Source: Cyanomargarita calcarea GSE-NOS-MK-12-04C
GTDB lineage: Bacteria; Cyanobacteriota; Cyanobacteriia; Cyanobacteriales; Nostocaceae
Length of the DNA stretch: 64,000 nucleotides
Assembly (NCBI GenBank): GCA_019359595.1
Contig: JAHHGZ010000032.1
Coordinates: forward strand, 1-64,000
Reading direction: 5' to 3'
The first letter of the stretch is position 1. The number at the start of each line of letters is the position of its first letter. Below, one piece after another: positions 29,132 through 38,259 of this stretch. The notes under the pieces are model-generated. The model made no database searches, had not been told where the DNA came from, and worked only from the letters and a program-made list of their open reading frames with translations. Both the position numbers and the translations under genes were made by a program.

Positions 29132-30211
29132 ATGAATCTGTACCACTCCCTTGAGTTACTTGGCATTGCCGACCCAAGCGGCACCGGCTGGTTGGCAGTA
29201 GTGTTTACCTTTCTCTTGGCTTGGCTAGTAACATGGCGAATGATACCAGCGGTACGAAAGTTTGCCTTGAAAGTTGGTTGGGCTGACCAACCAAACGCTC
29301 GGCGGCTGAACCGAGAACCTCTGCCCAATGCCGGAGGCTTGGCTATCTACGCGGGAGTAATTACCGCCGTAGTAGTAGCGACCCTTTTACGACCAATCGA
29401 ACTGCAAAGCGTATTAGCGCAGGTGCAAACGATTTTGCTGGGCGGTTCAATTTTAGTACTTGTTGGCTTTATTGACGACCAGTTTGGCTTATCCTCCTCT
29501 GTTCGTTTGTTAATTCAGATTGTTACAGCATTGTTGCTGGTTGCTAATGGCATCAGCATAGAAGTAACATTGAACACCCCGGTTGACCAGCTTCTCTCGA
29601 CATTGTTGACGGTATTGTGGGTGGTAGGTATCACCAACGCCATCAATTTAATGGACGGGATGGATGGTTTGGTAGGAGGAGTGGGTTTTATCACTGCCAT
29701 GAGTTTATTGGCGGTTTCGGCACAGATTCCCAATCGTGCCGCCGCAACATTAGTTTTGGCAGCCTTGGGAGGTGCATCGCTGGGATTTTTGCGCCATAAC
29801 TTCCATCCCTCCAAGATTATTATGGGCGATGCCGGAGCCTACTTTTTTGGCTATGTGCTAGCTGCAACTACTATCTTGGGACAACTCCAAGTAAATACCG
29901 TATTTACTCTCATCCCTCCCGTATTATTTCTCCTTCTACCAGTATTAGATACAACCCAAGTCTTTATTCGGCGGTTGATGGCGGGGAAAAACCCCCTCAA
30001 CACCCCTGGGAAAGACCACCTCCATCACCGTTTGCTAGCTTTGGGTTTATCCCAACGCCGAGCTGCATATACTTTGTGGGCAATAGCCTTGGTTTGCAAC
30101 TTCCTGGCGATGAGAATTCAACACATGACGTTAATGCAGATGATGGTCACCACCATCAGCATTATTTTCTTTCTCGGCTTTACTGTATGGCAAAGGATAA
30201 GGTCAGTATAA
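29132..30211 (+). CDS. WecA/MraY-family glycosyl-1-phosphate transferase
   Basis: A membrane enzyme of about 359 residues that joins a UDP-linked amino sugar phosphate to a polyprenyl phosphate, the first step of cell-surface glycan synthesis. Motifs: DQPNARRLNREPLPNAGG near residue 50, FIDDQFGLS near 115 (DDxxG/L), NAINLMDGMDGL near 170 and a HLHHR histidine cluster near 300, typical of WecA/TagO rather than peptidoglycan MraY. About ten helices. An in-frame TTG at 29108 would add eight residues; ATG 29132 is preferred. The exact sugar (GlcNAc or other) is not decided by sequence. Confidence 0.88.
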   Translation: MNLYHSLELLGIADPSGTGWLAVVFTFLLAWLVTWRMIPAVRKFALKVGWADQPNARRLNREPLPNAGGLAIYAGVITAVVVATLLRPIELQSVLAQVQTILLGGSILVLVGFIDDQFGLSSSVRLLIQIVTALLLVANGISIEVTLNTPVDQLLSTLLTVLWVVGITNAINLMDGMDGLVGGVGFITAMSLLAVSAQIPNRAAATLVLAALGGASLGFLRHNFHPSKIIMGDAGAYFFGYVLAATTILGQLQVNTVFTLIPPVLFLLLPVLDTTQVFIRRLMAGKNPLNTPGKDHLHHRLLALGLSQRRAAYTLWAIALVCNFLAMRIQHMTLMQMMVTTISIIFFLGFTVWQRIRSV

Positions 30212-30295
30212 AAAATCCTGAGTGCCCAGGCAGCTAGTTTTAAGTGTTGAGTTAAAAAACTATTTTTAATTCAACACTGATTACTTTTGGACTGC

Positions 30296-31063
30296 TTAGG
30301 CCATCACCATTCCGCCATCCACGTTAAAGACTTGTCCTGTGATGTAAGCGGCAGCAGGATCGCTGGCAAGGAAGCGCACCATACCGGCGATTTCTTCTGG
30401 CTGTCCGAAGCGTGCGAGGGGGATAAATTTCAAAATTTCTTCGGTATTATTCAGGTCGCTGGTCATGTCCGTGGTAATGAAACCAGGGGCGACGGCGTTA
30501 ACTGTGATACCCCGTGATGCAAATTCTTTGGCGACGCTTTTGGTAAAGCCGATGACACCCGCCTTAGCAGCGCTGTAGTTGGCTTGTCCTGGGTTGCCCA
30601 TTTGTCCGGCGACCGAGGTAATATTCACAATCCGCCCAGAACGTTGTTTAAGCATACTTTTACTGACGGCACGGGTGCATAAGTAAACACCCGTAAGGTT
30701 GAGATCAATCACAGCCTGCCAGTCTTCTGGCTTCATCCGTAGAAGTAAGGTGTCACGAGTAATACCTGCATTATTGACTAAGATATCGACACGGTTAAAT
30801 TTTTTCATGACGGCGTCAATTAAGGCATCTACTTCAACAACCTTGGAAACGTCGGCTTTGAGTGCAATGGCATTTCCTCCTGCTGATGTAATTTCTTGCA
30901 CTACTGTCTCGGCAGCAGCGCTAGAATTGGCATAGTTAACAACGACATTAGCCCCTTCTTGTGCCAAGGCAAATGCGATCGCCCGTCCAATTCCCCGTGA
31001 AGCACCTGTAATAATTGCCACCTGTCCCCGGAGATGAAGCAAATTTTCTGGCAATATTTCCAT
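30296..31063 (-). CDS. fabG: 3-oxoacyl-ACP reductase FabG
   Basis: FabG reduces beta-ketoacyl-ACP with NADPH in fatty acid elongation. The 255-residue SDR shows TGASRGIG near residues 18-25, NNAGIT near 95, catalytic Ser in NITSVAG and YSAAKAG near 155-165, and the C-terminal [14 protein letters not shown] that is typical of FabG. The frame extends to 31090, but ATG 31063 has AAGGAA eight bases upstream and matches the usual MEILPENL start. It is converging with the WecA-like gene. Confidence 0.94.
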   Translation of the reverse strand: MEILPENLLHLRGQVAIITGASRGIGRAIAFALAQEGANVVVNYANSSAAAETVVQEITSAGGNAIALKADVSKVVEVDALIDAVMKKFNRVDILVNNAGITRDTLLLRMKPEDWQAVIDLNLTGVYLCTRAVSKSMLKQRSGRIVNITSVAGQMGNPGQANYSAAKAGVIGFTKSVAKEFASRGITVNAVAPGFITTDMTSDLNNTEEILKFIPLARFGQPEEIAGMVRFLASDPAAAYITGQVFNVDGGMVMA

Positions 31064-31090
31064 GAACTTTTCCTTAACTTTTCTAATCAC

Positions 31091-31246
31091 CCCGCTAATT
31101 ATCTAACGAGATGGTGAGCAGGGGAGCAGGGAGCAGGGAGCAAGGGGGGAAGAATTATTTTTTTACCCTCATAGCTCAACAAATTACAAATTATAAATGC
31201 CCAATGACAATTAAAATCAAGTTATAGAAAACTGGTGCTTGTCATT
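31091..31246. repeat. Purine-rich microsatellite between fabG and trx
   Basis: GAGCAGG units (31110-31145; about four copies with variations) followed by G-runs. Simple repeat in a divergent promoter region. Confidence 0.5.
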
Positions 31247-31564
31247 ATGACTACTAAAAAGCAATTCAATAGCTTTGAAGATATGCTCTCAGGCTCTGAT
31301 TTACCTGTGTTGGTGGATTTTTATGCTGACTGGTGCGGTCCGTGTCAGATGATGGTTCCAATTTTAGAGCAAGTTAATGCTCAACTCCAAGGTCGCATGA
31401 AGATTGTAAAAATTGATACTGAAAAGTACCCGCAATTAGCGAGTCAGTACCAAATTCAAGCTTTACCGACACTGGTACTGTTTAAGCAGGGTCAGCCAGT
31501 GGAGCGAATTGAAGGTGCTATGGGAGCCCCACAGTTGGTACAACATCTCGAATCTTTTATTTAA
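31247..31564 (+). CDS. trxA: Thioredoxin
   Basis: A 105-residue thioredoxin. The active site WCGPC is intact (DFYADWCGPCQMM, near residue 27-35), cis-Pro is in ALPTLVLF, and the fold elements are complete. It reduces disulfides in target enzymes in the cytosol, probably fed by ferredoxin- or NADPH-thioredoxin reductase. A GTG at 31235 would add four residues; ATG 31247 is more likely. The short N-terminus lacks a signal peptide. Assignment to a subtype (m-type or other) is not certain. The two-part dispersed repeat begins at its stop codon. Confidence 0.93.
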   Translation: MTTKKQFNSFEDMLSGSDLPVLVDFYADWCGPCQMMVPILEQVNAQLQGRMKIVKIDTEKYPQLASQYQIQALPTLVLFKQGQPVERIEGAMGAPQLVQHLESFI

Positions 31565-31680
31565 ATGAAGGAAGAAGGAAGAAGGAAGAAGGAAGAAGGA
31601 GGTTTACAAGATGAGAATTGGGATCCCAACTCAAAACGGGCGACCTGAATAGTCAGGGTATTAAACCCCCAGGAGGATAA
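31563..31680 (+). repeat. Two-part dispersed repeat, copy B
   Basis: Module 1 (AATGAAGGAAGAAGGAAGAA and on to GGAGGTT, 31563-31598) starts at the thioredoxin stop codon. Module 2 (CCCAACTCAAAACGGGCGAC to AGGAGGATAA) is 31625-31680. A further hairpin follows at 31698-31734 (14-base arms, two mismatches). Confidence 0.8.
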
Positions 31681-31697
31681 ATCCCGTAGGATAGGGG

Positions 31698-31734
31698 TCA
31701 AGAGGTATCCGTATGCCTGTCGGAAGCCTCTTGA
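31698..31734 (+). terminator. Possible terminator hairpin beyond the trx repeat
   Basis: TCAAGAGGTATCCG pairs with CGGAAGCCTCTTGA across a 9-base loop. It lies after dispersed repeat copy B. A weak T-rich tail follows (TTATTTATTTC after 31742). Confidence 0.4.
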
Positions 31735-31910
31735 TAACAAGATTATTTATTTCTTGAATGACTCTAAATGCTTTGACTGTTAACTTTTAAGCGACAAAAA
31801 ACAGTCAACGGTCAACCGTTATAAGTAAATGTAATTTCCAGAAAATATCCATAGATGACAACGGTGATAAAATTTACTGAAATAGAAATTATATCAATCT
31901 GGTAAAAATT

Positions 31911-33659
31911 ATGAATTTTGCCCAGATTTCTTCCAAGAGTAAAAACAAATTTCATTCATGTGTTCGATGGTTAGCTCTATCTGGATTTTTCGTTTTATTG
32001 AGCGGCAGTGGCTGGCTGTTTTATAGCCGTAATTTCATGAAATCTAAAGATGGGGTCGCAGTATCTTTTATTGCTGTAGAGAAAGGTGATGTCGAAATTG
32101 CCATTAATGAAGGTGGTGCCTTAGAGTTAGGGGATCAACAAGATATCAAGTCGCCGGGAGAGGTCGCAGTTGAGCGGGTGTTGGTGAAGATAGGCGATCG
32201 CGTGACATTAGGTCAGCAACTTTTGCTACTCCGCAATCTACAGGGGCAGAAGAATTTAGGTGACCAAGATTTGCAACTACAGATTAAGGAAGTGGCGTTG
32301 TCACGAAGCCGAGAAAAAATCCTGGAAGCACAAGACAAGCTAAGAGAAGCACAACAAGAATTGCGTGAACCTCTCAAAGAATTCGAGGTTGAAAAACAGC
32401 GTTCAGCTTTAGCACGCAGTCGGGAAAAGTTTATAGAGGCGCAGCTAAAGTTAGCGACTGCACAAAAGCAATTGCGAGAAGCAAGTAAAGAGCAGGAATT
32501 GGAAATTCGCAAACAGCAAATTAATATAGCACGCAACCGTGAAAAAGTGATTGAAGCGAAAGCTAAATTAGCTGTGGAGCTTCAGAAGCTGAAAAACACA
32601 GAAGTTCTCGCAGCAAAAGGTTTTATTCCTAGTGATGAACTTCAACAGTTGCAAGAAAGTGTCCGCAGCGCTGAGTCTAGCATTAAAGACGCTGAGTTAG
32701 AAGCCAGCATTCAAAACCTTGAACTTCAGCGCATCACCACGGAGCAAAAACGCACTGTAGAACAGCAAAATAATCTTTTAGCAGCACAGTCAGAACTCAA
32801 AGAGGCGCAGTCTACAGTTAAGAATGAAATCAGAGAATTGCAACGCCTCACTCTAGAAAAACAACGTTCTACAGAGCAGAAAGATAAAGTTTTAACAGCA
32901 CAGTCAGAATTGCGACAGGCACAATCAGATGTTAGTACGCAAATTCGGGAGTTGCAGGTTCAAAAAGTCGAGCGAGAAACCATCCTTGCACAGATAAAAA
33001 ATAATGTTGTGTCTGCACCTATTACCGGTAAAATTTTGGATTTGAAGGTTAAAGATGGGGAGGGTGTAAAAGCAGGTGATGTTTTGCTCACCATTGGTAA
33101 CCCCGGACAAGAATTAGTGCGATTACAGTTAGGAACCCTCGACGCGGCGAAAGTCAAAGTCAACCAGCAAGCGCGAATTAAAGTTATTGGTCCTAATTCT
33201 AAAGAATTTGCTGGACGGCTAAAAAGTATACATCCTCAAGCTGTTTCTGATGAAGGTGGTGGTGGGGGTGGAATGCGGATGTCTGGCGGTTCTGGGGGTT
33301 CGAGAGTCCCTGCAACTATTGAGTTAGATAAGCCGAGTGGTAGCTTAATTCCTGGCAGTCAAGTGAGCGTTGAAATTATTGTCCAGCAGCGTAAGGATGT
33401 GGTTGCGCTGAATTTAGAAGCGATTCAACGCACTGAGCCTCAACCTTTTGTCTGGATAAAAGATGCTCAAGGAAAAGCGCAAAAACGAAATATTACTCTT
33501 GGATTGGAGGGCCCAACACAGGTTGAAATTAAATCTGGTTTAACAGCTGGTGATAAAGTTATATTACCAACTCCTGACACTTCTTTAAAAGTAGGAACTC
33601 CAGTTATAGAAGCAGCACCAGACGCAAATATTCCACTTCCAACCCCATCAGTTCCTTAA
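31911..33659 (+). CDS. HlyD/DevB-like periplasmic adaptor (membrane fusion protein)
   Basis: A 582-residue adaptor linking an inner-membrane ABC exporter to TolC. One N-terminal helix (about 20-42), a first lipoyl half motif (EVAVERVLVKIGDRV near 82-97), then a very long coiled coil (about 120-365) rich in REKxxEAQxKL heptads, then the second lipoyl half (APITGKILDLKVKDGEGV), a beta-barrel domain and C-terminal domain. An unusual Gly-rich insert (DEGGGGGGMRMSGGSGGS) sits in the beta-barrel region. The coiled coil is longer than in DevB, so the channel hairpin would be tall. First gene of a three-gene unit. Confidence 0.88.
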   Translation: MNFAQISSKSKNKFHSCVRWLALSGFFVLLSGSGWLFYSRNFMKSKDGVAVSFIAVEKGDVEIAINEGGALELGDQQDIKSPGEVAVERVLVKIGDRVTLGQQLLLLRNLQGQKNLGDQDLQLQIKEVALSRSREKILEAQDKLREAQQELREPLKEFEVEKQRSALARSREKFIEAQLKLATAQKQLREASKEQELEIRKQQINIARNREKVIEAKAKLAVELQKLKNTEVLAAKGFIPSDELQQLQESVRSAESSIKDAELEASIQNLELQRITTEQKRTVEQQNNLLAAQSELKEAQSTVKNEIRELQRLTLEKQRSTEQKDKVLTAQSELRQAQSDVSTQIRELQVQKVERETILAQIKNNVVSAPITGKILDLKVKDGEGVKAGDVLLTIGNPGQELVRLQLGTLDAAKVKVNQQARIKVIGPNSKEFAGRLKSIHPQAVSDEGGGGGGMRMSGGSGGSRVPATIELDKPSGSLIPGSQVSVEIIVQQRKDVVALNLEAIQRTEPQPFVWIKDAQGKAQKRNITLGLEGPTQVEIKSGLTAGDKVILPTPDTSLKVGTPVIEAAPDANIPLPTPSVP

Positions 33660-33714
33660 AAGTAATCAATTTGTTAGTTGTTAGTTTTCGCCCCATTCTA
33701 TCACTCACTTAAAT

Positions 33715-34890
33715 ATGAGTTTATCTCCCCAGGATTTAATTATTCTCACCTGTAAATCATTAGCAGGTAATTTGGTACGCTCTACTTTAACTACTCTTGG
33801 TGTATTTATGGGTGTGGCTGCAGTTAATGCAACCCTTGGGGTCGGTGATATTAGCCGTGCGGTAATTACTAAGAAATTAGCAGAAAGAGAAGCACCACAA
33901 GTTTATATTGGTATTTATTCTTCAGAAGGCAGAGAACCACAATTAGAAGATATGAAATTTCTTCAGCGTCGGCTAAAAAATTTCCAAGCAATTAGTGCTT
34001 CTAATATGTTTGGCTATTCAGATAAAGTATTATATCAAAATCAAGAAGCAGAGCCACAAATGTCCGCTGTAACTCAAGATTTTTTGCTAACTTCTGGCAG
34101 AAAATTAATCAGTGGTCGTTTTTTTAGTTCAACTGATTTTGAGAATTATCGACCAGTGGTAGTGATTGATAAATTTTTAGCAGATAAACTGTTTCAGAAA
34201 GAAAATCCACTAGGTAAACTTATATTTGGTTCTGGTAGACCATATCTGGTGGTGGGTATTATGGAAACTAAAATGACTTTTATCGAACAACCTAAAGGTG
34301 ATTTAGTACTACCAATATCTATTTATAGTTCGATTACAGGTAACGAAAGAATTGATCAGATTTCTATTCGACCACGTTTAATAGAAAAAATGAATGATTT
34401 ATCCGAGGAAGCAAAGAAAATATTAGAGCCACGTTTTCCCGGTGCAGAGATTTACGTCCACAATAATATTGAAGAAATTCTTGCGCAAAAACAAACTTTA
34501 GAATACACTTCACGGGGCCTAACTGTAGTTGGTATAATTGCCTTACTGATTGGTGGTGTTGGCATTATGAATATCACAATTGCTGCAGTAATTGAACGGA
34601 CTGCGGAAATTGGCTTAAGGAGGGCTATTGGTGCTACAAAACAAGAGATTTTATTCCAATTTATTTTAGAAGCGACGATTTTAAGTTTGTTCGGAGGTAT
34701 GAGTGCGATCGGTTCTGTTCATTTCTTAACTTCAGCAGTAACTAATACCTTAAAATTACCATATCAATTTCAGCTAAAAACCGCTACATTTTCTTTAGGT
34801 TCGGCCTTAATTGTCGGTGTCGGTGCTTGTTTTTTTCCCGCTGTTCGTGCCAGTCAATTAGACCCTGTAAAGGCTTTGCGTGAGTCTTAG
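33715..34890 (+). CDS. MacB/DevC-like ABC permease (FtsX family)
   Basis: A 391-residue inner-membrane permease with the MacB topology: one N-terminal helix (about 22-42), a periplasmic core (about 50-265), and three C-terminal helices with the FtsX signature GIMNITIAAVIERTAEIGLRR (split around residue 285-305) and AxxxxxLDPVKALR at the end. No ATP-binding domain is fused, unlike E. coli MacB. It should pair with the adaptor upstream and TolC downstream, needing an ATPase encoded outside this cluster. Confidence 0.88.
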   Translation: MSLSPQDLIILTCKSLAGNLVRSTLTTLGVFMGVAAVNATLGVGDISRAVITKKLAEREAPQVYIGIYSSEGREPQLEDMKFLQRRLKNFQAISASNMFGYSDKVLYQNQEAEPQMSAVTQDFLLTSGRKLISGRFFSSTDFENYRPVVVIDKFLADKLFQKENPLGKLIFGSGRPYLVVGIMETKMTFIEQPKGDLVLPISIYSSITGNERIDQISIRPRLIEKMNDLSEEAKKILEPRFPGAEIYVHNNIEEILAQKQTLEYTSRGLTVVGIIALLIGGVGIMNITIAAVIERTAEIGLRRAIGATKQEILFQFILEATILSLFGGMSAIGSVHFLTSAVTNTLKLPYQFQLKTATFSLGSALIVGVGACFFPAVRASQLDPVKALRES

Positions 34891-34988
34891 ATAGGAGTTA
34901 GGAGTTGGGAATACAATTATTTATTATATTATCTTTTTAAATAAATGCAAAGGAGCGCAGAGTTACGTAGAGTTTTGAGGATGAATTT

Positions 34989-36518
34989 ATGATTTGTTTA
35001 CTCTGTAAGAAAGTATTGAATTTTCGCAAACACTACTTTTTAATTACTTTTGCTTTAATTTTATTGGCTAGTGTTTCAAAATCCGCTGCTGTCGATGTTC
35101 CGTCAAGTGGATATCCGGCAATTTTTGACAAAACACCTACAAGAGATAATAATCCGCAAAAACCAGAAGTAAAAACAACTAAGCTATCACTCGCTGATGT
35201 TGTAATTTTAGTTTTAGCAAATAACACCGAAATTAAAAATGCCTATTTAGATAGAATTGCTCAAAAACAAGATTTGACTGTTGCTGAAGGTAAATTTCGT
35301 CCGATTTTAACTCCGATTTTATCATTCTCGGTTAATCGATTAGGGGAAGTAACAAATACACTTGGGTCATTAGATGCTAAAGTTGTTGTCAAAGTTAGTA
35401 CGGGTGGAGAATTTAATTTTGGGTGGACTGGTAATACCCAAGGCTCAAATATTTCAAATGCAAATAATTTTAGTACAAGCTTAAATAATGATAGCTTCAG
35501 TCAAAATTTACAGTTGAGTTTTCGTCAACCTTTATTAAAAGGTGGGGGAACAAGTTTAAATCAAGCTTCTATTGCAGTCGCTCGCTTGAATGAAACAAGT
35601 AATATTATTAATTTGAAATCTACATTAAGTGACACAATTACAAAAGCTATTTTTGCTTACAGGGAATTGCTGCAAGCTCAAGAAAGATTAAAAATTGAGC
35701 AACTTTCTCTCAAAAATGCGGAAGAATCTCTAGAAGTAACTCAAGTTTTAATTGATGCAGGTAGAGTGGCACCTGTCGATATTGTTCAAAACCAGACAGA
35801 TATTGCTAATCGTCGAGTCAGTTTATTAAGTGCTGAAAATGATTTAGAATCCAAAAAACTATCACTAATATCAATTCTTAATATCAACCAAAAAACTAAT
35901 GTTGAAGCTGGTGAACTTCCTACAGTTAAACCAACTCAGTTAGAGTTGGAAAAATTGAAACAAATAGCTTTGCAAAATCAACCGACTTATTTAAACTCTT
36001 TATTGAATTTAGATAAAAATAAAATAGATTTAAGATTAGCTGAAGATGAAAAACGCTGGGATTTAAGTTTTACTACTAGTTTAGGAAATGGTACAAATCA
36101 AGATACTGATGCTAGGGCTGGATTAAGCTTGAGTAGGGTAATTGGTGATTTGAGTCTCAACCAAAGATTTGAACGATCGCGTGTAGAATTACTTAAGACA
36201 GAAAATACTGTCAGAAATGTTCGGACTCAGTTGGATATCGATTTACAAGATAAAATTAGAAATATTCAACTCAGTTTTTCACAGCTAGAACTTGCACGAC
36301 AAAGGACAGAGCTATCAGTCAGACAACTCGAAATTGAACAAGAAAAACAGAAACTCGGTAGATCCCGGCTTTTGGATATTATCAAGCTGCAAAATGATTT
36401 GGTACAAGCCAAAAATGATGAATTAAATGCTACAATTACATATCTTAATGCTTTAACAAATCTTGACCAATTTCTTGGCACAACATTGCAAACTTGGCAA
36501 GTAAGTATCGAAAATTGA
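34989..36518 (+). CDS. TolC family outer-membrane protein
   Basis: A 509-residue outer-membrane factor forming the exit duct of the tripartite exporter. A signal peptide (about 15-35) is followed by an extended linker and two OEP repeats rich in alternating Asn/Gln/Leu helices. The segment SFRQPLLKGGGTSLNQASI (about 178-196) is the common TolC-family turn. ATG 34989 has GAGG nine bases upstream. Its stop codon TGA is formed within the start of a dispersed repeat (copy C). Confidence 0.9.
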   Translation: MICLLCKKVLNFRKHYFLITFALILLASVSKSAAVDVPSSGYPAIFDKTPTRDNNPQKPEVKTTKLSLADVVILVLANNTEIKNAYLDRIAQKQDLTVAEGKFRPILTPILSFSVNRLGEVTNTLGSLDAKVVVKVSTGGEFNFGWTGNTQGSNISNANNFSTSLNNDSFSQNLQLSFRQPLLKGGGTSLNQASIAVARLNETSNIINLKSTLSDTITKAIFAYRELLQAQERLKIEQLSLKNAEESLEVTQVLIDAGRVAPVDIVQNQTDIANRRVSLLSAENDLESKKLSLISILNINQKTNVEAGELPTVKPTQLELEKLKQIALQNQPTYLNSLLNLDKNKIDLRLAEDEKRWDLSFTTSLGNGTNQDTDARAGLSLSRVIGDLSLNQRFERSRVELLKTENTVRNVRTQLDIDLQDKIRNIQLSFSQLELARQRTELSVRQLEIEQEKQKLGRSRLLDIIKLQNDLVQAKNDELNATITYLNALTNLDQFLGTTLQTWQVSIEN

Positions 36519-36676
36519 ATGAAGGAAGAAGGAAGAAGGAAGAAGGAAGAGGTTTTGATATGTGAATACAGACAAGGCACGTTTGAAGAAGGAAGCTTCC
36601 AAGAGCAAGCTGCCGTCCCAACTCAAAACAAAAGACCTGAATAAGTCGGGGTATTAAACTCCCAACTCCCGGATAA
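36517..36676 (+). repeat. Two-part dispersed repeat, copy C
   Basis: Module 1 (36517-36554) overlaps the TolC-like gene's TGA: TTGAATGAAGGAAGAAGG, then more GAAGGAA units to GGTT. Module 2 (CCCAACTCAAAACAAAAGAC to GGATAA) is 36617-36676. The segment between them differs from that in copies A and B. Confidence 0.8.
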
Positions 36677-36911
36677 TTCCCCGATAAACCTGGTTTTTAT
36701 TGAAGCGTAGCCTTTTGAAGGCCTAAAACCGTGGTATCTAAATTTTTACGACTGCTATAGCCGTTCAGAACTGCCAGTTTTAAGAAACATATTCCAATGA
36801 TACCCCTTTGGGGTGATGTTTTACATCTTTTCCGAAAACAGAACTTTCGGGTGAGTAGATATAGGTGTAAGCAATTGAAGCCAATCAAGGCTGTAAATAG
36901 GAAGTTAAATT

Positions 36912-37166
36912 ATGATGTCATCAGCGCAAGCGACTGCAACTAAAGAACTACCAACCCTCCGCAAGGGTGATAAAGGTGGTGCTGTGAAATTGTTACAAAA
37001 TATTCTGATTTCTTTAGGATATATGGACAAGAACTTGTCTACTGGAAACTTCTTGGAGCAAACAGATTTCGCTGTCAGAAACTTCCAAAATGGTTATAAC
37101 TTGACTGTCGATGGTGTAGTCGGTTCAAAAACATGGGATTTGTTGGGTGGTGTTCTTTGGGATTGA
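36912..37166 (+). CDS. Small peptidoglycan-binding domain protein
   Basis: An 84-residue protein consisting of one PG_binding_1 domain: LRKGDKGGAVKLLQNILISL, LEQTDFAVRNFQNGYNL and DGVVGSKTWDLL are the three helical signature blocks. It has no signal peptide, so its site of action is unclear. Two ATG codons are adjacent (36912, 36915). It stands alone. Confidence 0.85.
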   Translation: MMSSAQATATKELPTLRKGDKGGAVKLLQNILISLGYMDKNLSTGNFLEQTDFAVRNFQNGYNLTVDGVVGSKTWDLLGGVLWD

Positions 37167-37241
37167 GCCACATCCACTGAAGATGACTGGATTTAACCGC
37201 ATCCTTTTGGTTTGATATAATACCTGTGAAATTATACTGAT

Positions 37242-37270
37242 TGTAGAGACGTGATACCCAAGCGTCTCTA
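37242..37270. repeat. Dispersed hairpin of the GTAGAGACG family, copy 2
   Basis: TAGAGACG and CGTCTCTA (8 bp perfect) flank an 11-base loop. It lies upstream of the small acetyltransferase-like gene. Confidence 0.6.
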
Positions 37271-37288
37271 TTGCATTTAGAGGTAATA

Positions 37289-37540
37289 ATGCGAAGGTAT
37301 CAAATCCAGGATAAAGATTCGATTATTCAAATGATAGATACAATCTATCAAGAATATGGTGATGCTATCTACTTAGAGAATGCTGATAGTGATTTGTTAA
37401 ATATCGAAAAAAATTATTTACTGAATGGTGATTTTTGGGTCGAGACGGATAAAGAAGAGAATGCGGTTTTGAAACCCTTAAGTGTACCTCATCAAATGGA
37501 AACCGCTATATACGCTGCAAAGTCAAAAATACTTAAATGA
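37289..37540 (+). pseudogene. Truncated GNAT acetyltransferase-like gene
   Basis: 83 codons from ATG 37289 (AGAGG seven bases upstream; the frame also extends to a TTG at 37271). The first 50 residues look like the N-terminus of a GNAT acetyltransferase: an initial RRYQIQDKDSIIQMIDTIY helix and the LLNIEKNYLxxGDFWV beta strand. After WVETDKEE the family pattern is lost, and the acetyl-CoA-binding motif (RxxGxG/A) is absent. Full family members are about 150-160 residues. It is either a broken gene or a stand-alone small protein. Confidence 0.5.
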
Positions 37541-37634
37541 GCTAAGTATCACATTTGACTGCAAAATATAGTAAATGATGGTAAAAATATACGAAGCGAT
37601 CGCCTAGTGAAACACCACCATATACTTAATTTTT

Positions 37635-38243
37635 ATGAGTAAGCGTGACAATCCGGTTGTTTTATTTTCGGTTCTTACGGTTACTTTTGTTCTAAGTGTG
37701 GCGGGTCTTTGGTGGGCGCATCAATTTGGTTCTGGATTAAATTCTAGTGTAGAAAATGAATCGGCAACTACAGAAGAGGCTCCTAACACGAAAGTTACTC
37801 CAACTCCTACTCCTATTTCTACACCAAAACCAATTCCAACTCAAACTCTAATTCCTACTCCTGCTAGTAAGAAGCTTAAAACTGCAGCAGATATCGCTAA
37901 CTTTCAAGTTAACATTGATGTAAAATTTGCCACTGAGTCTGCTGAACTTACAGATGAAGATAAGCAAATGTTAAATAGTTTGGTTAGTCAACTGAAAGAA
38001 TTCGATCAGAAAACAGTAGGTGTCCGAGTCATTGGTCATACTAATGCCCGTGGTGAAGCTGATTTTAATGTCCCTTTGAGCCAAGAACGCGCTCAAGCTG
38101 TTGCTAATTATTTGCGATCGCGCGGTGTTAAGCTTAAAATTACTGCGTCGGGAAAAGGCGCAAGCAAACCATTACCCGATACAGATCCCCTTGACAGACG
38201 CAACAAACGCACAGAAATTCGCTTAGTTTCCATAAACTCCTAA
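37635..38243 (+). CDS. OmpA family protein with membrane anchor
   Basis: A 202-residue protein. One N-terminal helix (about 9-30) anchors it to the inner membrane; a Pro/Thr-rich linker (about 50-85) spans part of the periplasm; the OmpA_C peptidoglycan-binding domain covers about 90-200, with FATESAELTDEDKQML, VIGHTNARGEADFN, LSQERAQAVANYL and DRRNKRTEIRL. It probably ties the envelope to the cell wall, as in Pal/MotB-like proteins. No outer-membrane barrel is present. Confidence 0.88.
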   Translation: MSKRDNPVVLFSVLTVTFVLSVAGLWWAHQFGSGLNSSVENESATTEEAPNTKVTPTPTPISTPKPIPTQTLIPTPASKKLKTAADIANFQVNIDVKFATESAELTDEDKQMLNSLVSQLKEFDQKTVGVRVIGHTNARGEADFNVPLSQERAQAVANYLRSRGVKLKITASGKGASKPLPDTDPLDRRNKRTEIRLVSINS

Positions 38244-38259
38244 CACAAACACTCTATTT

